In this document: positions 54,903 through 63,317 of the stretch, piece after piece | Position numbering within the stretch: the stretch's first letter is position 1 | Layout: each line of letters starts with the position of its first letter | From: CBDHFQ01 sp965262565 | Lineage (GTDB): Bacteria; Bacteroidota; Bacteroidia; J057 | Reading direction: 5' to 3' | Assembly (NCBI GenBank): GCA_965262565.1 | Contig: CBDHFQ010000008.1 | Location: 248,001-312,000 of the forward strand | DNA: 64,000 nt | Notes under the pieces: generated by a model | What the model saw: the letters and a program-made list of their open reading frames with translations, nothing else | The model's database searches: none | What the model was told of the DNA's origin: nothing | Translations under genes and position numbers: made by a program

Positions 54903-55964
54903 ATGGAAAATAGACACATATTAATTACCGGAGGGGCGGGTTTTATAGGTTCTCACCTGGTGAGGCACATGGTTAATAAATACCCCGATTATCAAATTTA
55001 TAATCTTGATGTTTTAAGTTATGCGGGAAATTTAGAAAACCTTTCTGATTTGGAACATGCTCCGAATTATACCTTTATTAAAGGAGACATTTGTGAGGAG
55101 GATCAGCTAACGCATATCTTTGAGACTTATGGAATCAATGGAGTAATTCATCTTGCTGCTGAAAGTCATGTAGATAGAAGTATTTTGAATCCCTTAGCAT
55201 TTGTCAAAACTAATGTATTAGGCACCGTAATTTTGTTAAATGTGGCTAAGCATTTTTGGAAAGGGAGAAATGATGTTCGCTTTTATCATGTTTCTACAGA
55301 TGAAGTGTATGGTTCTCTACATGATGGGGAATATTTTGTCGAAGAAACTCCCTATGATCCACAGAGTCCATATTCCGCTTCCAAGGCTAGTTCCGATCAC
55401 TTTGTTCGGGCGTACGGAAATACTTACCATTTGCCTTTTGTGATGTCGAATTGTTCCAATAATTATGGCCCTTATCAATTTCCTGAAAAGTTGATTCCGC
55501 TGTTTATTGCCAATATCATAGAAGAAAAACCACTTCCCGTGTATGGCGCTGGGGACAATGTGAGAGATTGGTTGTGGGTAGAAGATCATTGTCAGGCGAT
55601 AGATGTTATTTTTCATCGAGGAAACAATGGAGAGACATATAATATAGGAGGAAGGAATGAGTGGAAAAATCTTGATCTCATCCATCTATTATGCGATACA
55701 GTAGATGCACAATTGGGGAGAACTAAGGGAAGTGCTCACAAGCTAATCCATTTTGTGAAGGATAGGCCCGGACATGACATGCGTTATGCCATTGATCCTT
55801 CCAAATTAGAAAAGGAGCTAGGTTGGACCCCATCGTTACAGTTTGAGGAGGGATTACAAAAAACCGTTCAATGGTATTTGGAACATCAGGATTGGGTAAA
55901 TCGAGTGAAGTCTGGGGCTTATCGTAGTTATTATGAGATGCAGTATGGGTCGAGGATTAGTTAG
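54903..55964 (+). CDS. rfbB: dTDP-glucose 4,6-dehydratase
   Basis: A 353-residue extended short-chain dehydrogenase that converts dTDP-glucose to dTDP-4-keto-6-deoxyglucose, the first committed step toward dTDP-rhamnose and related sugars. The NAD motif is GGAGFIGSHLVR, the catalytic stretch is HVSTDEVYGSL (Thr-Asp-Glu) and YSASKASSDHFVRAYG (Tyr-x3-Lys). NCSNNYGPYQFPEKLIP is diagnostic for RfbB/RmlB. It is on its own: rfbA, rfbC and rfbD are not in the window. It ends with a hairpin terminator, and decayed RHS sequence follows. Confidence 0.96.
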   Translation: MENRHILITGGAGFIGSHLVRHMVNKYPDYQIYNLDVLSYAGNLENLSDLEHAPNYTFIKGDICEEDQLTHIFETYGINGVIHLAAESHVDRSILNPLAFVKTNVLGTVILLNVAKHFWKGRNDVRFYHVSTDEVYGSLHDGEYFVEETPYDPQSPYSASKASSDHFVRAYGNTYHLPFVMSNCSNNYGPYQFPEKLIPLFIANIIEEKPLPVYGAGDNVRDWLWVEDHCQAIDVIFHRGNNGETYNIGGRNEWKNLDLIHLLCDTVDAQLGRTKGSAHKLIHFVKDRPGHDMRYAIDPSKLEKELGWTPSLQFEEGLQKTVQWYLEHQDWVNRVKSGAYRSYYEMQYGSRIS

Positions 55965-55978
55965 GGGTTTCTATTATA

Positions 55979-56005
55979 AAACCGCTTCAGCTATAGAGGT
56001 GGTTT
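55979..56005 (+). terminator. Intrinsic terminator of rfbB
   Basis: A 10-bp stem (55979-55988 with 55996-56005, with G-T pairs) and a pyrimidine tail lie 15 bp after the rfbB stop. Confidence 0.6.
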
Positions 56006-56016
56006 CTTCTTATTAA

Positions 56017-56586
56017 TATCCAGGCTTCATTGGAACCCAATATTTATATAATAGTAATGGAAACTCTCCAATCACTCACGATTATGTAAGTGGGTTCTTT
56101 TACAAAAATGACAGTTTGCTCCATTTCCAGCATGAGGAAGGTAGAGTTCTGGTAACTGATGATAAGTTCAGATATGACTATTTTTTATATGTAAGTGGGT
56201 TCTTTTACAAAAATGACAGTTTGCTCCATTTCCAGCATGAGGAAGGTAGAGTTCTGGTAACTGATGATAAGTTCAGATATGACTATTTTTTAAAGGATCA
56301 TTTAGGAAATGTTAGGGTAAGTTTTTCGGATATCAATGATACACACACGCTAGAACCCAATACGGAAGTCCTACAAATAGATCACTACTACCCTTTTGGT
56401 TTACAGATGGCTATTGGACAATCCGAAATGGCTAATCCAGAGATTAGGTATAGATATAATGGGAAGGAGTTACACTCCGAATTGGATTTGGGGTGGTACG
56501 ATTATGGCTTTAGAATGTATGACCCCGCCTTCGCCAGGTGGAATGGAGGCGATCAAATATCTAGCTGGTCATTGCTATGTTTGTAG
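56017..56586 (+). pseudogene. 3' remnant of an RHS/YD-repeat protein
   Basis: From 56017 the frame reads a fragment of an RHS core: GTQYLYNSNGNSPITHDYVSG, then YDYFLKDHLGNVRVSFSD, IDHYYPFGLQM, RYRYNGKELHSELDLGWYDYG and RMYDPAFARW, closely matching the conserved end of RHS repeat-associated core domains. A stop at 56014-56016 cuts it off from any N-terminus and there is no plausible start before the duplication. After the ARW the frame ends within about 12 residues, so a toxin tip is missing or replaced. It is an orphan, broken tail; an internal 105-bp duplication repeats 35 residues. Confidence 0.8.
56083..56292 (+). repeat. Perfect 105-bp tandem duplication inside the RHS remnant
   Basis: Bases 56083-56187 and 56188-56292 are identical by eye. 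The period is 35 codons, so the frame is kept. The copy starts with YVSGFFYKND and ends with DKFRYDYFL. The identity implies a recent event. Confidence 0.9.
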
Positions 56587-56720
56587 CACCAAACATAATG
56601 CCCTCTTTGTTTGGAGGGACTCAAAGAAGAGTTGGATAAATATCATCCCTAATGTAATCCCCCAAAAGAAATCGAATAACATAAAAATCCGTATCTTTAT
56701 GAAAGTAAGAAATGACAAAG

Positions 56721-56918
56721 ATGGAATAATTACCAGGGATTACATTTACTATAGATGAGCAGAACGACCGTGCAGTCGTAGTCATTGATATCATGCGTTA
56801 TCGGGAGCTATGGGAGGATATTTACGATGGTATCCAAGCGGAAATAAGGCGACGAGATCCTGATTATATACCTATCAAAACCTTTGAACAGCAGCTAAAA
56901 GAAGAAGGCAAGCTCTGA
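56721..56918 (+). pseudogene. Antitoxin-like small gene with stop at codon 3
   Basis: From 56730 to the TGA at 56916-56918 the frame reads LPGITFTIDEQNDRAVVVID, then RYRELWEDIYDGIQAEI and an end FEQQLKEEGKL. This resembles small antitoxin-like proteins common in Bacteroidota (xGITFxxDExNxxxAVxIDxxxYxELWEDxYD). The natural start would be ATG at 56721, but codon 3 is TAA (56727-56729), perhaps a former CAA or AAA. The next in-frame ATG is at 56793, inside the domain. No toxin gene is beside it. Broken by one substitution if the family start is right. Confidence 0.5.
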
Positions 56919-57128
56919 TATACGAAGTCTTCCTCTTTGCTTACAGAGGCAGGATGGCTCTCTAAAGACTTCGGGACTCCTGACACTTTCTTTCCTCACC
57001 CACATTACCTCGATGGCCATACCCACTTAAGATAGGTACTCCTCCTTCAGCAGAACCTGTTGTAATTGCTCCATTTACATACCATCCTTTCTGAGCTTCC
57101 CGGTTCCTATATAGCTGCCCCGTTCTAT

Positions 57129-57364
57129 CTTTTGATGATCTTGATCAACAGCATGATACAGACAAACCCATTTACCCTTTACTTTGATATAAGTATCATC
57201 GAGGCACTATCTAAAGCCAACTTTTCGCTTTCTTTTTTCTACCATTTGCTTCCATGAGAAGCATAAATCTTAATACCCATCTCTGGAGAGTAGCTTGATC
57301 TACTTTTACCCTTCTTATCTGAAGTAGCTCTTCAGTTCCTTCATCACTTCATTCTTATCCCCCA
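57129..57364 (-). mobile_element. Degenerate IS6-family transposase remnant
   Basis: On the minus strand two fragments in different frames read VDQATLQRWVLRF (start of 57303-57214) and DDTYIKVKGKWVCLYHAVDQ (start of 57200-57129). Their order and spacing fit the IS6 catalytic core, where a VDxxTIxRW segment precedes SWRVDETYIKVKGxWxYLYRAVD. Stops and at least one frameshift separate them, and no terminal inverted repeats were found. The rest of the 446-bp stretch 56919-57364 holds no intact gene. Confidence 0.7.
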
Positions 57365-59035
57365 TCACTTCACCTCATATTCAAACAAATGTCCTTCAAA
57401 CCAAATTCTGAGAATTCCTGGCTCTTCCTTTCGCCTGAAAAAATAATAGCGGTTATGATTGGGGATTTGGGCGAAATAAGATCCTGTTAAATAGCCATCT
57501 GGATGCTCTTTATGAAAATACAACACCCTTCCGTTGGGAAATAGCAGGCTATCCGTTCGCATATAAGTAGTATCAAAAGCAATGATGACGCTATCACCTT
57601 TGAAACCTACCTGAAAATGAGGTAGCGTGCTATCCGATTCGGATGAAGCAGCAGTAAGTTTGCTAAGATCGGGAATCCCTGATCCCAAATAGTAGTCATA
57701 ATAAGGATAAAAATGGCCCAATTGCTCTATCATTTTTTTAAGTTCCTGGCCAGTAGCTTTAGGACGAGATTCTTGTAAACAAGCTGCCATTCCAGCTATT
57801 ATTGGAGTAGAAAAAGAGGTTCCGGCTAATATATCGTACTTCCCTTTTTTCTGAGCGCCTACCAAATAAGCTGGTGCAGAGATGTTGGGTTTGCGCTCCT
57901 TCACATAATTCGGACCTACCGAAGCAAAAGGGATATGCATAGGCATCATTGGCATAGAACCCCCAACAGATAATACAGCAGGAACATCTGAAGGTGCTCC
58001 CATATATTTCCACTTACTATCTCCTTCATTTCCCATGGCCGAAATAATTAACACGCCTTTTTCAGAGGCAATCTGGGCAGCTTTACTAACCGGGGCCGTT
58101 TGTCCATCCATATCTTCATAGCTGTATCTGAAATCTGTAAAGGTGATAGAATTACTAACGATGTTAGATTCATTTTCCGTTGCCCATTCCAATGCAGCTA
58201 TCCAGTGATCTTCCTCATAAGTAAATTCCTTGCGCTCATGTTCTGTCCGAGCCAATAAAAATTCCGCTCCTTGTGCAAATCCGATGGGTTGATCTTTATA
58301 CATTCCTGCTAAACAACTCAACACTTGGGTACCGTGAAGAGAGTGGTGATATGGATCATCATCGCCATCATAAAAATCCTTCGCAGCTATAATCTGATTT
58401 CCTTCCACCAAGTGAGCTAAAGCCGGGTGTGTCAACGTTTCCTCAAATCCTGCATCAAATACCGCTATTCTCACTCCTTTTCCCGAAAGAGCTAATTTTT
58501 CCATCACTTCCGAATGCATGAGGTTTCTATATAAGTTGTATAAGGTATCCAGTTTACTATCAGTTATTTGGCTGGTTGAATGTAAAGGGATATGGTGAGT
58601 GGCTGGGGTAGGAGGAGAGCCTGAAAAACGAAAGGGATAGTCAGCGGTAGAAGGATAATATTGTCGTTGTGATGTATAGGATAAGGGGACAATGGATGCG
58701 ACATAAGGAAGTTGGCGAATGTGTGCCAATTGTGTTTCATTAGCTTCTATACTCACGGCATTTAACCACTTTAATGAATGGCGTATGTAGACTCCTGTTT
58801 CTCTTAGGGTTACAATATAGGGTGGGTAAAGCGCCTGATCATAAAAGCTATTATGGTGATTGATAGGCTTGGATGGTTGTGGGCCTTTATCTACAAAATA
58901 AACGTAATAAGCGGGAAGGGATTGGGCATAAAGTGTGTTGAGCAATAAGAAACCCAAAAAGAAACAAGCGATAAACATCTTAGGTAATCGAATCAACTGA
59001 GGCTCATTTATTTTACACTTCTTCATAGCCACCAT
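57365..59035 (-). CDS. Secreted S8 family serine peptidase (subtilase)
   Basis: A 556-residue protein with a signal peptide ending TLYAQ (about residue 38); the start is one of the two ATGs at 59035 or 59026. An inhibitor I9-like prodomain covers about 70-120. The catalytic triad is Asp194 (VFDAGF), His234 (HGTQVLS) and Ser406 (AGTSFSTP), with the oxyanion Asn around residue 294 in VSNS or in ISAMGNEGD. The last 90 residues form a beta-rich domain without the usual T9SS tail. It should degrade proteins outside the cell. It lies against the decayed IS remnant at its 3' end. Confidence 0.92.
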   Translation of the reverse strand: MVAMKKCKINEPQLIRLPKMFIACFFLGFLLLNTLYAQSLPAYYVYFVDKGPQPSKPINHHNSFYDQALYPPYIVTLRETGVYIRHSLKWLNAVSIEANETQLAHIRQLPYVASIVPLSYTSQRQYYPSTADYPFRFSGSPPTPATHHIPLHSTSQITDSKLDTLYNLYRNLMHSEVMEKLALSGKGVRIAVFDAGFEETLTHPALAHLVEGNQIIAAKDFYDGDDDPYHHSLHGTQVLSCLAGMYKDQPIGFAQGAEFLLARTEHERKEFTYEEDHWIAALEWATENESNIVSNSITFTDFRYSYEDMDGQTAPVSKAAQIASEKGVLIISAMGNEGDSKWKYMGAPSDVPAVLSVGGSMPMMPMHIPFASVGPNYVKERKPNISAPAYLVGAQKKGKYDILAGTSFSTPIIAGMAACLQESRPKATGQELKKMIEQLGHFYPYYDYYLGSGIPDLSKLTAASSESDSTLPHFQVGFKGDSVIIAFDTTYMRTDSLLFPNGRVLYFHKEHPDGYLTGSYFAQIPNHNRYYFFRRKEEPGILRIWFEGHLFEYEVK

Positions 59036-59172
59036 ACGAAAAAGAGGTGGGATGAGGTTACTGTTTCCTACTTCAATATTCTTAAAAGTAGATAAAACCG
59101 GGTTGAATTAATTCCGTAACATGATTATATTGATGAAATACTATTTCCATTATTGCTAGGAATATCAATTTT

Positions 59173-60198
59173 ATGAATTATAAGAAAATATTTTGGTTCA
59201 TTGGCTTGTTGTTGGGACTATATGGATTGATTACCGCTGTTTTTTCCTTTATTAGTTTTGGAGAAGGCAATGAATTGTGGGAAGAAATTAGTCAGATGTT
59301 TGCCTATTTATGGGCTCCCGGTATTGCAGCGGCCATAGTTCAGATGGGGATTTATAAAGAATCCATGACAGACCTGGGATTGATTCGGAAGTATATGAAC
59401 CAAAGATGGTACTGGATAGCGGCCATTCTTCCATATATAGCGATGGGAGGAACTTTACTCATTGTTTTCTTGTTCGGAAATCTGTTGGATCTTCCTGGTT
59501 TTGGAGAGATTATTTATACCTTTTCTGAAGTACTGCAATTGGAAGTGCCATTTACAGTACTAGAGTCCTATCCTTTATCTGATTATACACAAGAATTAGG
59601 CGTATTCGATACTCCTCCTGAGGTATTAATTTTATTTGTTGTATTGTTGGTGATGGGATTAATACTCGGTCCCAACTTATATATCCTTTTTACTTTGGGA
59701 GAAGAAATTGGTTGGCGTGGATTAATGACTGTGGAAACCAGAAAACTCGGCTACTGGGAAAGCAACATCATGGTAGGAGGATTATGGGGGTTGAGCTTTT
59801 TGCCATTAATCATGCTTTCTGGAGGAGGGCTTGCTGAAATACCCGTTGAGGAAATTCTTGTGTTAATAGGATTTTGTATAAGTACTTCCTTTTCCATGAC
59901 GTATTTGAATTATAAAGCAAACTCTGTAGGTGCTTCTGCGGCATTTAGAGGGGTACTTAATTTTATCATTCCCGCTTCAAACTTTTGGGTAGTAGGAGGA
60001 AGTGAATTGATCGGTAGTATGACAGGACTGGCAGGTATTTCTTTCTTCTTACTCTTAGCGTATGGGATTTCTAAATATGATCCTGAATTTATAGAGAATT
60101 ACACCACCTGTTCATTCGCTAAACCTACTGCAGAGCAGCCTACTTCTACCAGGGAGGCAGGAGATCTTAGTGAAGATGAAGAAGGGGAACAACAGTAA
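59173..60198 (+). CDS. CPBP-family (type II CAAX protease-like) membrane protein lacking conserved histidines
   Basis: A 341-residue protein with about eight hydrophobic segments. Motif 1 of the CPBP (Abi) family is intact: LGEEIGWRG, with Glu177, Glu178 and Arg182 (EExxxR). Motif 2, normally F/WxxxH as in WALWHLP, reads WGLSFLP, so Phe209 stands where His is expected. Motif 3, normally HxxxN, reads FRGVLN with Arg259 in place of His. The charged, flexible C-terminus (about 310-341) ends in a run of Glu. It may be an inactive relative with a scaffold or binding role. The gene is divergent from the subtilase gene. Confidence 0.82.
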   Translation: MNYKKIFWFIGLLLGLYGLITAVFSFISFGEGNELWEEISQMFAYLWAPGIAAAIVQMGIYKESMTDLGLIRKYMNQRWYWIAAILPYIAMGGTLLIVFLFGNLLDLPGFGEIIYTFSEVLQLEVPFTVLESYPLSDYTQELGVFDTPPEVLILFVVLLVMGLILGPNLYILFTLGEEIGWRGLMTVETRKLGYWESNIMVGGLWGLSFLPLIMLSGGGLAEIPVEEILVLIGFCISTSFSMTYLNYKANSVGASAAFRGVLNFIIPASNFWVVGGSELIGSMTGLAGISFFLLLAYGISKYDPEFIENYTTCSFAKPTAEQPTSTREAGDLSEDEEGEQQ

Positions 60199-60309
60199 TT
60201 GTTGCATTCTTCTTGTAATCATTATCTGAATCCAGAATATCTATATGGCTATTTCATGAATGATGATACATTCTCGGGCCATCTGCACATGTATCTTCCT
60301 TACATGCTA

Positions 60310-63123
60310 TTATCTGGAAAGATACATATTCCGCTCATTATAAGCTTTCACAAAAAAGGAGTCCTTCAAGTCCTTAATAAAGTTAATTTTCTCTCCAGTA
60401 GATTTCATTTCAGGTCCTAAATTCTTATCTACATTCGGGAATTTGTGAAAAGAGAATACCGGAACCTTAATCGCATAGCCTTTGAGTTTAGGCTTAATGT
60501 TGAAATCCTTAATTTTATGGGTTCCTAACATCAGCTTAGTGGCGTAATTTACATAGGGAATTTGATGAGCTTTGGCAATAAAAGGCATCGTCCTGGAAGC
60601 TCGGGGATTTGCTTCGATGATGTAAATTTTATTATCCCTTACGGCAAATTGGATATTGATAAGGCCCACCACATTCATGGCCTTAGCAATCTTTTTACAG
60701 ATTTGTCTTAGTTCCTCCAGGATCTCTTCTGAAAAATAGAAAGGGGGAAGAACAGCCATAGAATCACCTGAATGTATACCCGCAGGTTCTATATGTTCCA
60801 TGATGCCCATAATGTGTACATCTTCGCCATCAGCCATTGCATCGGCTTCTCCTTCGATTCCTCCATCTAAAAAGTGATCTACCAATACCCGATTTCCAGG
60901 CATTTGGCTGAATATTTTGATCACATGCCGAGTCAATTCATCGTCATTAATGACAATTCGCATATTTTGACCTCCTAAAACGTAGGAAGGCCTGACGAGT
61001 ACGGGATAACCTACACGATGGGCCACTTCTAGTGCTTCATCAGCATTTTCTGCTACTCCAAATTCGGGATAGGGAATATCGAGAGATCTTAATAACTCTG
61101 AGAATCTTCCTCTATCTTCAGCCATATCCATCATATCAAAGCTTGTTCCCAGTATGGGTATGCCGTATCGGTTTAGTTTTTCCGCCAGTTTCAGTGCCGT
61201 TTGCCCTCCCAATTGGACAATGACGCCTTCAGGTTGTTCGTGCTGAATGATTTCATAAATATGTTCCCAGAAAACAGGCTCGAAATACAGTTTATCAGCG
61301 ATGTTAAAATCTGTAGAAACCGTTTCGGGATTACAGTTAATCATAATGGTTTCATAGCCCATTTCCTTGGCAGCCAACACTCCGTGAACGCAGCAATAAT
61401 CAAACTCTATTCCCTGGCCGATTCGGTTAGGGCCTGATCCAAAAATGACGACCTTTTTCTTATCCGTTCTGACCGATTCATTCTGTTCATCAAAGGTGGA
61501 ATAAAAATAGGGCGTATCCGCTTTAAATTCGGCTGCACAGGTATCTACTAATTTGTAAACTCTTTTCACATCCAGCTCAAGCCGTTTCTTGTATACTTCA
61601 CTCTCTAAACATCTGAGAAGATGGGCTATTTGTCGATCAGCATATCCATTCTTTTTGGCTTCAAGGAGTAACATGCGAGGAATCGTTTCCAGTGTATATC
61701 TGGTGATTTCCTTTTCCAGCATGACTAAATACTCAATTTGCTTGAGGTACCAGGGATCTATTTGGGTACTTTCTTCTATATCCTTTAATGGAATTCCCAA
61801 ATGCATCGCATCTTTAATGTGAAAAATGCGATCTGAAGAAGGTTCTTTCAGGCTATGCATAATGGTTTCCAGATCCTTCAGCTCCCTACCATCGGCTCCC
61901 ATCCCATTTCTATTATTTTCAAGAGATTGACAGGCTTTTTGTAGGGCTTCATTGAAACTTCTCCCTATTCCCATGACTTCTCCCACCGCTTTCATCTGTA
62001 GGCCCAGCTTTACATCCGCTCCCTGAAATTTGTCAAAGTTCCAACGAGGTATCTTTACGATCACATAATCCAATGAAGGTTCAAAGAAGGCAGAAGTCGT
62101 TTTCGTAATTTGATTGGCCAATTCATCCAGACGATATCCTACCGCTAATTTTGCAGCTACTCTGGCAATCGGATAACCCGTAGCTTTGGAAGCAAGAGCA
62201 GAAGAACGAGAAACCCTGGGGTTAATCTCTATGACGATGAGCCTGTCAGAATTCGGATCTACTGAAAATTGGACATTACACCCACCGGCAAAATCTCCTA
62301 ATTCATCCAAAATCCTGAATGCCTGATCCCTCATTTGTTGATAGATCGTGTCTGGTAGCGTCATAGCCGGAGCGACTGTAATAGAATCTCCGGTATGTAT
62401 GCCCATTGGGTCCAGATTTTCTATCGTACAAATCACTATCTTATTTCCGGCCAAATCCCGCATGACTTCTAATTCATACTCCCGCCAACCTTTAATGCTT
62501 TCTTCTATCAATACCTCATGAACTGGAGAAGTTTTTAATCCGTGCGATAAGAGGTGTTCAAATTCCTGTGGTGAATTAACAAAGGCTCCCCCACTTCCTC
62601 CCAGCGTATAGGAGGCACGGATCACCAAAGGAAACCCTATTCGTTGCGCAATTTCTTTCCCTTTAAGAAAAGAGTTAGCGATCTCAGCCCGAGGGACATT
62701 CAATTTCATTTCGTGCATCAACAGCCTAAACGCCTCTCTGTCTTCTGCTTTTTGAATAGCATCCAGATCTGCTCCTATTACCCGCACATTATACTTGTCC
62801 CAAATACCTGCTTTAGCACAATTGGTACATAAATTCAATCCCGTTTGTCCCCCCATCGTAGGCAATACAGCATCTATCTTATGCTGTTTGAGAATTTGCT
62901 CAATGGATTCTGGAGTTAAGGGTAACAGAAAAATATGATCAGCGGTTACAGGATCAGTCATGATTGTCGCCGGATTTGAATTAATCAGATACACAGTGAT
63001 CCCCTCTTCCTTTAAAGCAAGAGAGGCCTGAGAGCCAGAATAATCAAATTCACATGCTTGACCGATGATGATAGGACCACTACCAATGATAAGGACGGAT
63101 TTAATGGAAGGATCTAATGGCAT
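60310..63123 (-). CDS. carB: Carbamoyl-phosphate synthase large subunit, short form without the MGS domain
   Basis: A 937-residue enzyme that makes carbamoyl phosphate for pyrimidines and arginine. Two homologous halves each carry an ATP-grasp domain: half one starts GSGPIIIGQACEFDYSGSQA, half two GSGPNRIGQGIEFDYCC. The oligomerisation segment lies between. The usual C-terminal methylglyoxal-synthase-like regulatory domain is missing: the sequence ends about 30 residues after GYAIKVPVFSFHKFPNV. E. coli CarB has roughly 1,070 residues, so this is a natural short form that I recall as common in Bacteroidota. carA is not in the window. A TAATTTTG on the minus strand (63143-63150) may be the -7 box. 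Confidence 0.95.
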   Translation of the reverse strand: MPLDPSIKSVLIIGSGPIIIGQACEFDYSGSQASLALKEEGITVYLINSNPATIMTDPVTADHIFLLPLTPESIEQILKQHKIDAVLPTMGGQTGLNLCTNCAKAGIWDKYNVRVIGADLDAIQKAEDREAFRLLMHEMKLNVPRAEIANSFLKGKEIAQRIGFPLVIRASYTLGGSGGAFVNSPQEFEHLLSHGLKTSPVHEVLIEESIKGWREYELEVMRDLAGNKIVICTIENLDPMGIHTGDSITVAPAMTLPDTIYQQMRDQAFRILDELGDFAGGCNVQFSVDPNSDRLIVIEINPRVSRSSALASKATGYPIARVAAKLAVGYRLDELANQITKTTSAFFEPSLDYVIVKIPRWNFDKFQGADVKLGLQMKAVGEVMGIGRSFNEALQKACQSLENNRNGMGADGRELKDLETIMHSLKEPSSDRIFHIKDAMHLGIPLKDIEESTQIDPWYLKQIEYLVMLEKEITRYTLETIPRMLLLEAKKNGYADRQIAHLLRCLESEVYKKRLELDVKRVYKLVDTCAAEFKADTPYFYSTFDEQNESVRTDKKKVVIFGSGPNRIGQGIEFDYCCVHGVLAAKEMGYETIMINCNPETVSTDFNIADKLYFEPVFWEHIYEIIQHEQPEGVIVQLGGQTALKLAEKLNRYGIPILGTSFDMMDMAEDRGRFSELLRSLDIPYPEFGVAENADEALEVAHRVGYPVLVRPSYVLGGQNMRIVINDDELTRHVIKIFSQMPGNRVLVDHFLDGGIEGEADAMADGEDVHIMGIMEHIEPAGIHSGDSMAVLPPFYFSEEILEELRQICKKIAKAMNVVGLINIQFAVRDNKIYIIEANPRASRTMPFIAKAHQIPYVNYATKLMLGTHKIKDFNIKPKLKGYAIKVPVFSFHKFPNVDKNLGPEMKSTGEKINFIKDLKDSFFVKAYNERNMYLSR

Positions 63124-63285
63124 ATGTTGGAGAAAATTTGTGCAAAATTAGTAGGATTGAAGAGAACTTAAAAGAAAAGTGAATATTTTTAGGACAATGT
63201 ATACAGGATTAGGGCTGGGATACTTGCTTAAACAAAATCATGAATATATTTTTGCGCGTTGGCTTCCAATAGCTCAAGTTAATAA

Positions 63286-63297
63286 ATTGACGTCAAT
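63286..63297. promoter_or_regulatory. 12-bp perfect palindrome upstream of queA
   Basis: ATTGACGTCAAT is fully self-complementary. It ends 20 bp before the queA ATG in the 194-bp region shared with carB. It could be an operator; no known regulator motif is claimed. Confidence 0.3.
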
Positions 63298-63317
63298 CAA
63301 TATTTAAGTTCTATTAT

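Noticed and set aside
56396..56758. 120-codon plus-strand frame overlapping the RHS remnant
   Set aside because: Out of frame with the recognisable RHS reading, no domain; its first part is a shadow of the RHS frame.
57066..57257. 63-codon plus-strand frame between the antitoxin-like fragment and the subtilase
   Set aside because: It is the antisense of the IS6 transposase remnant.
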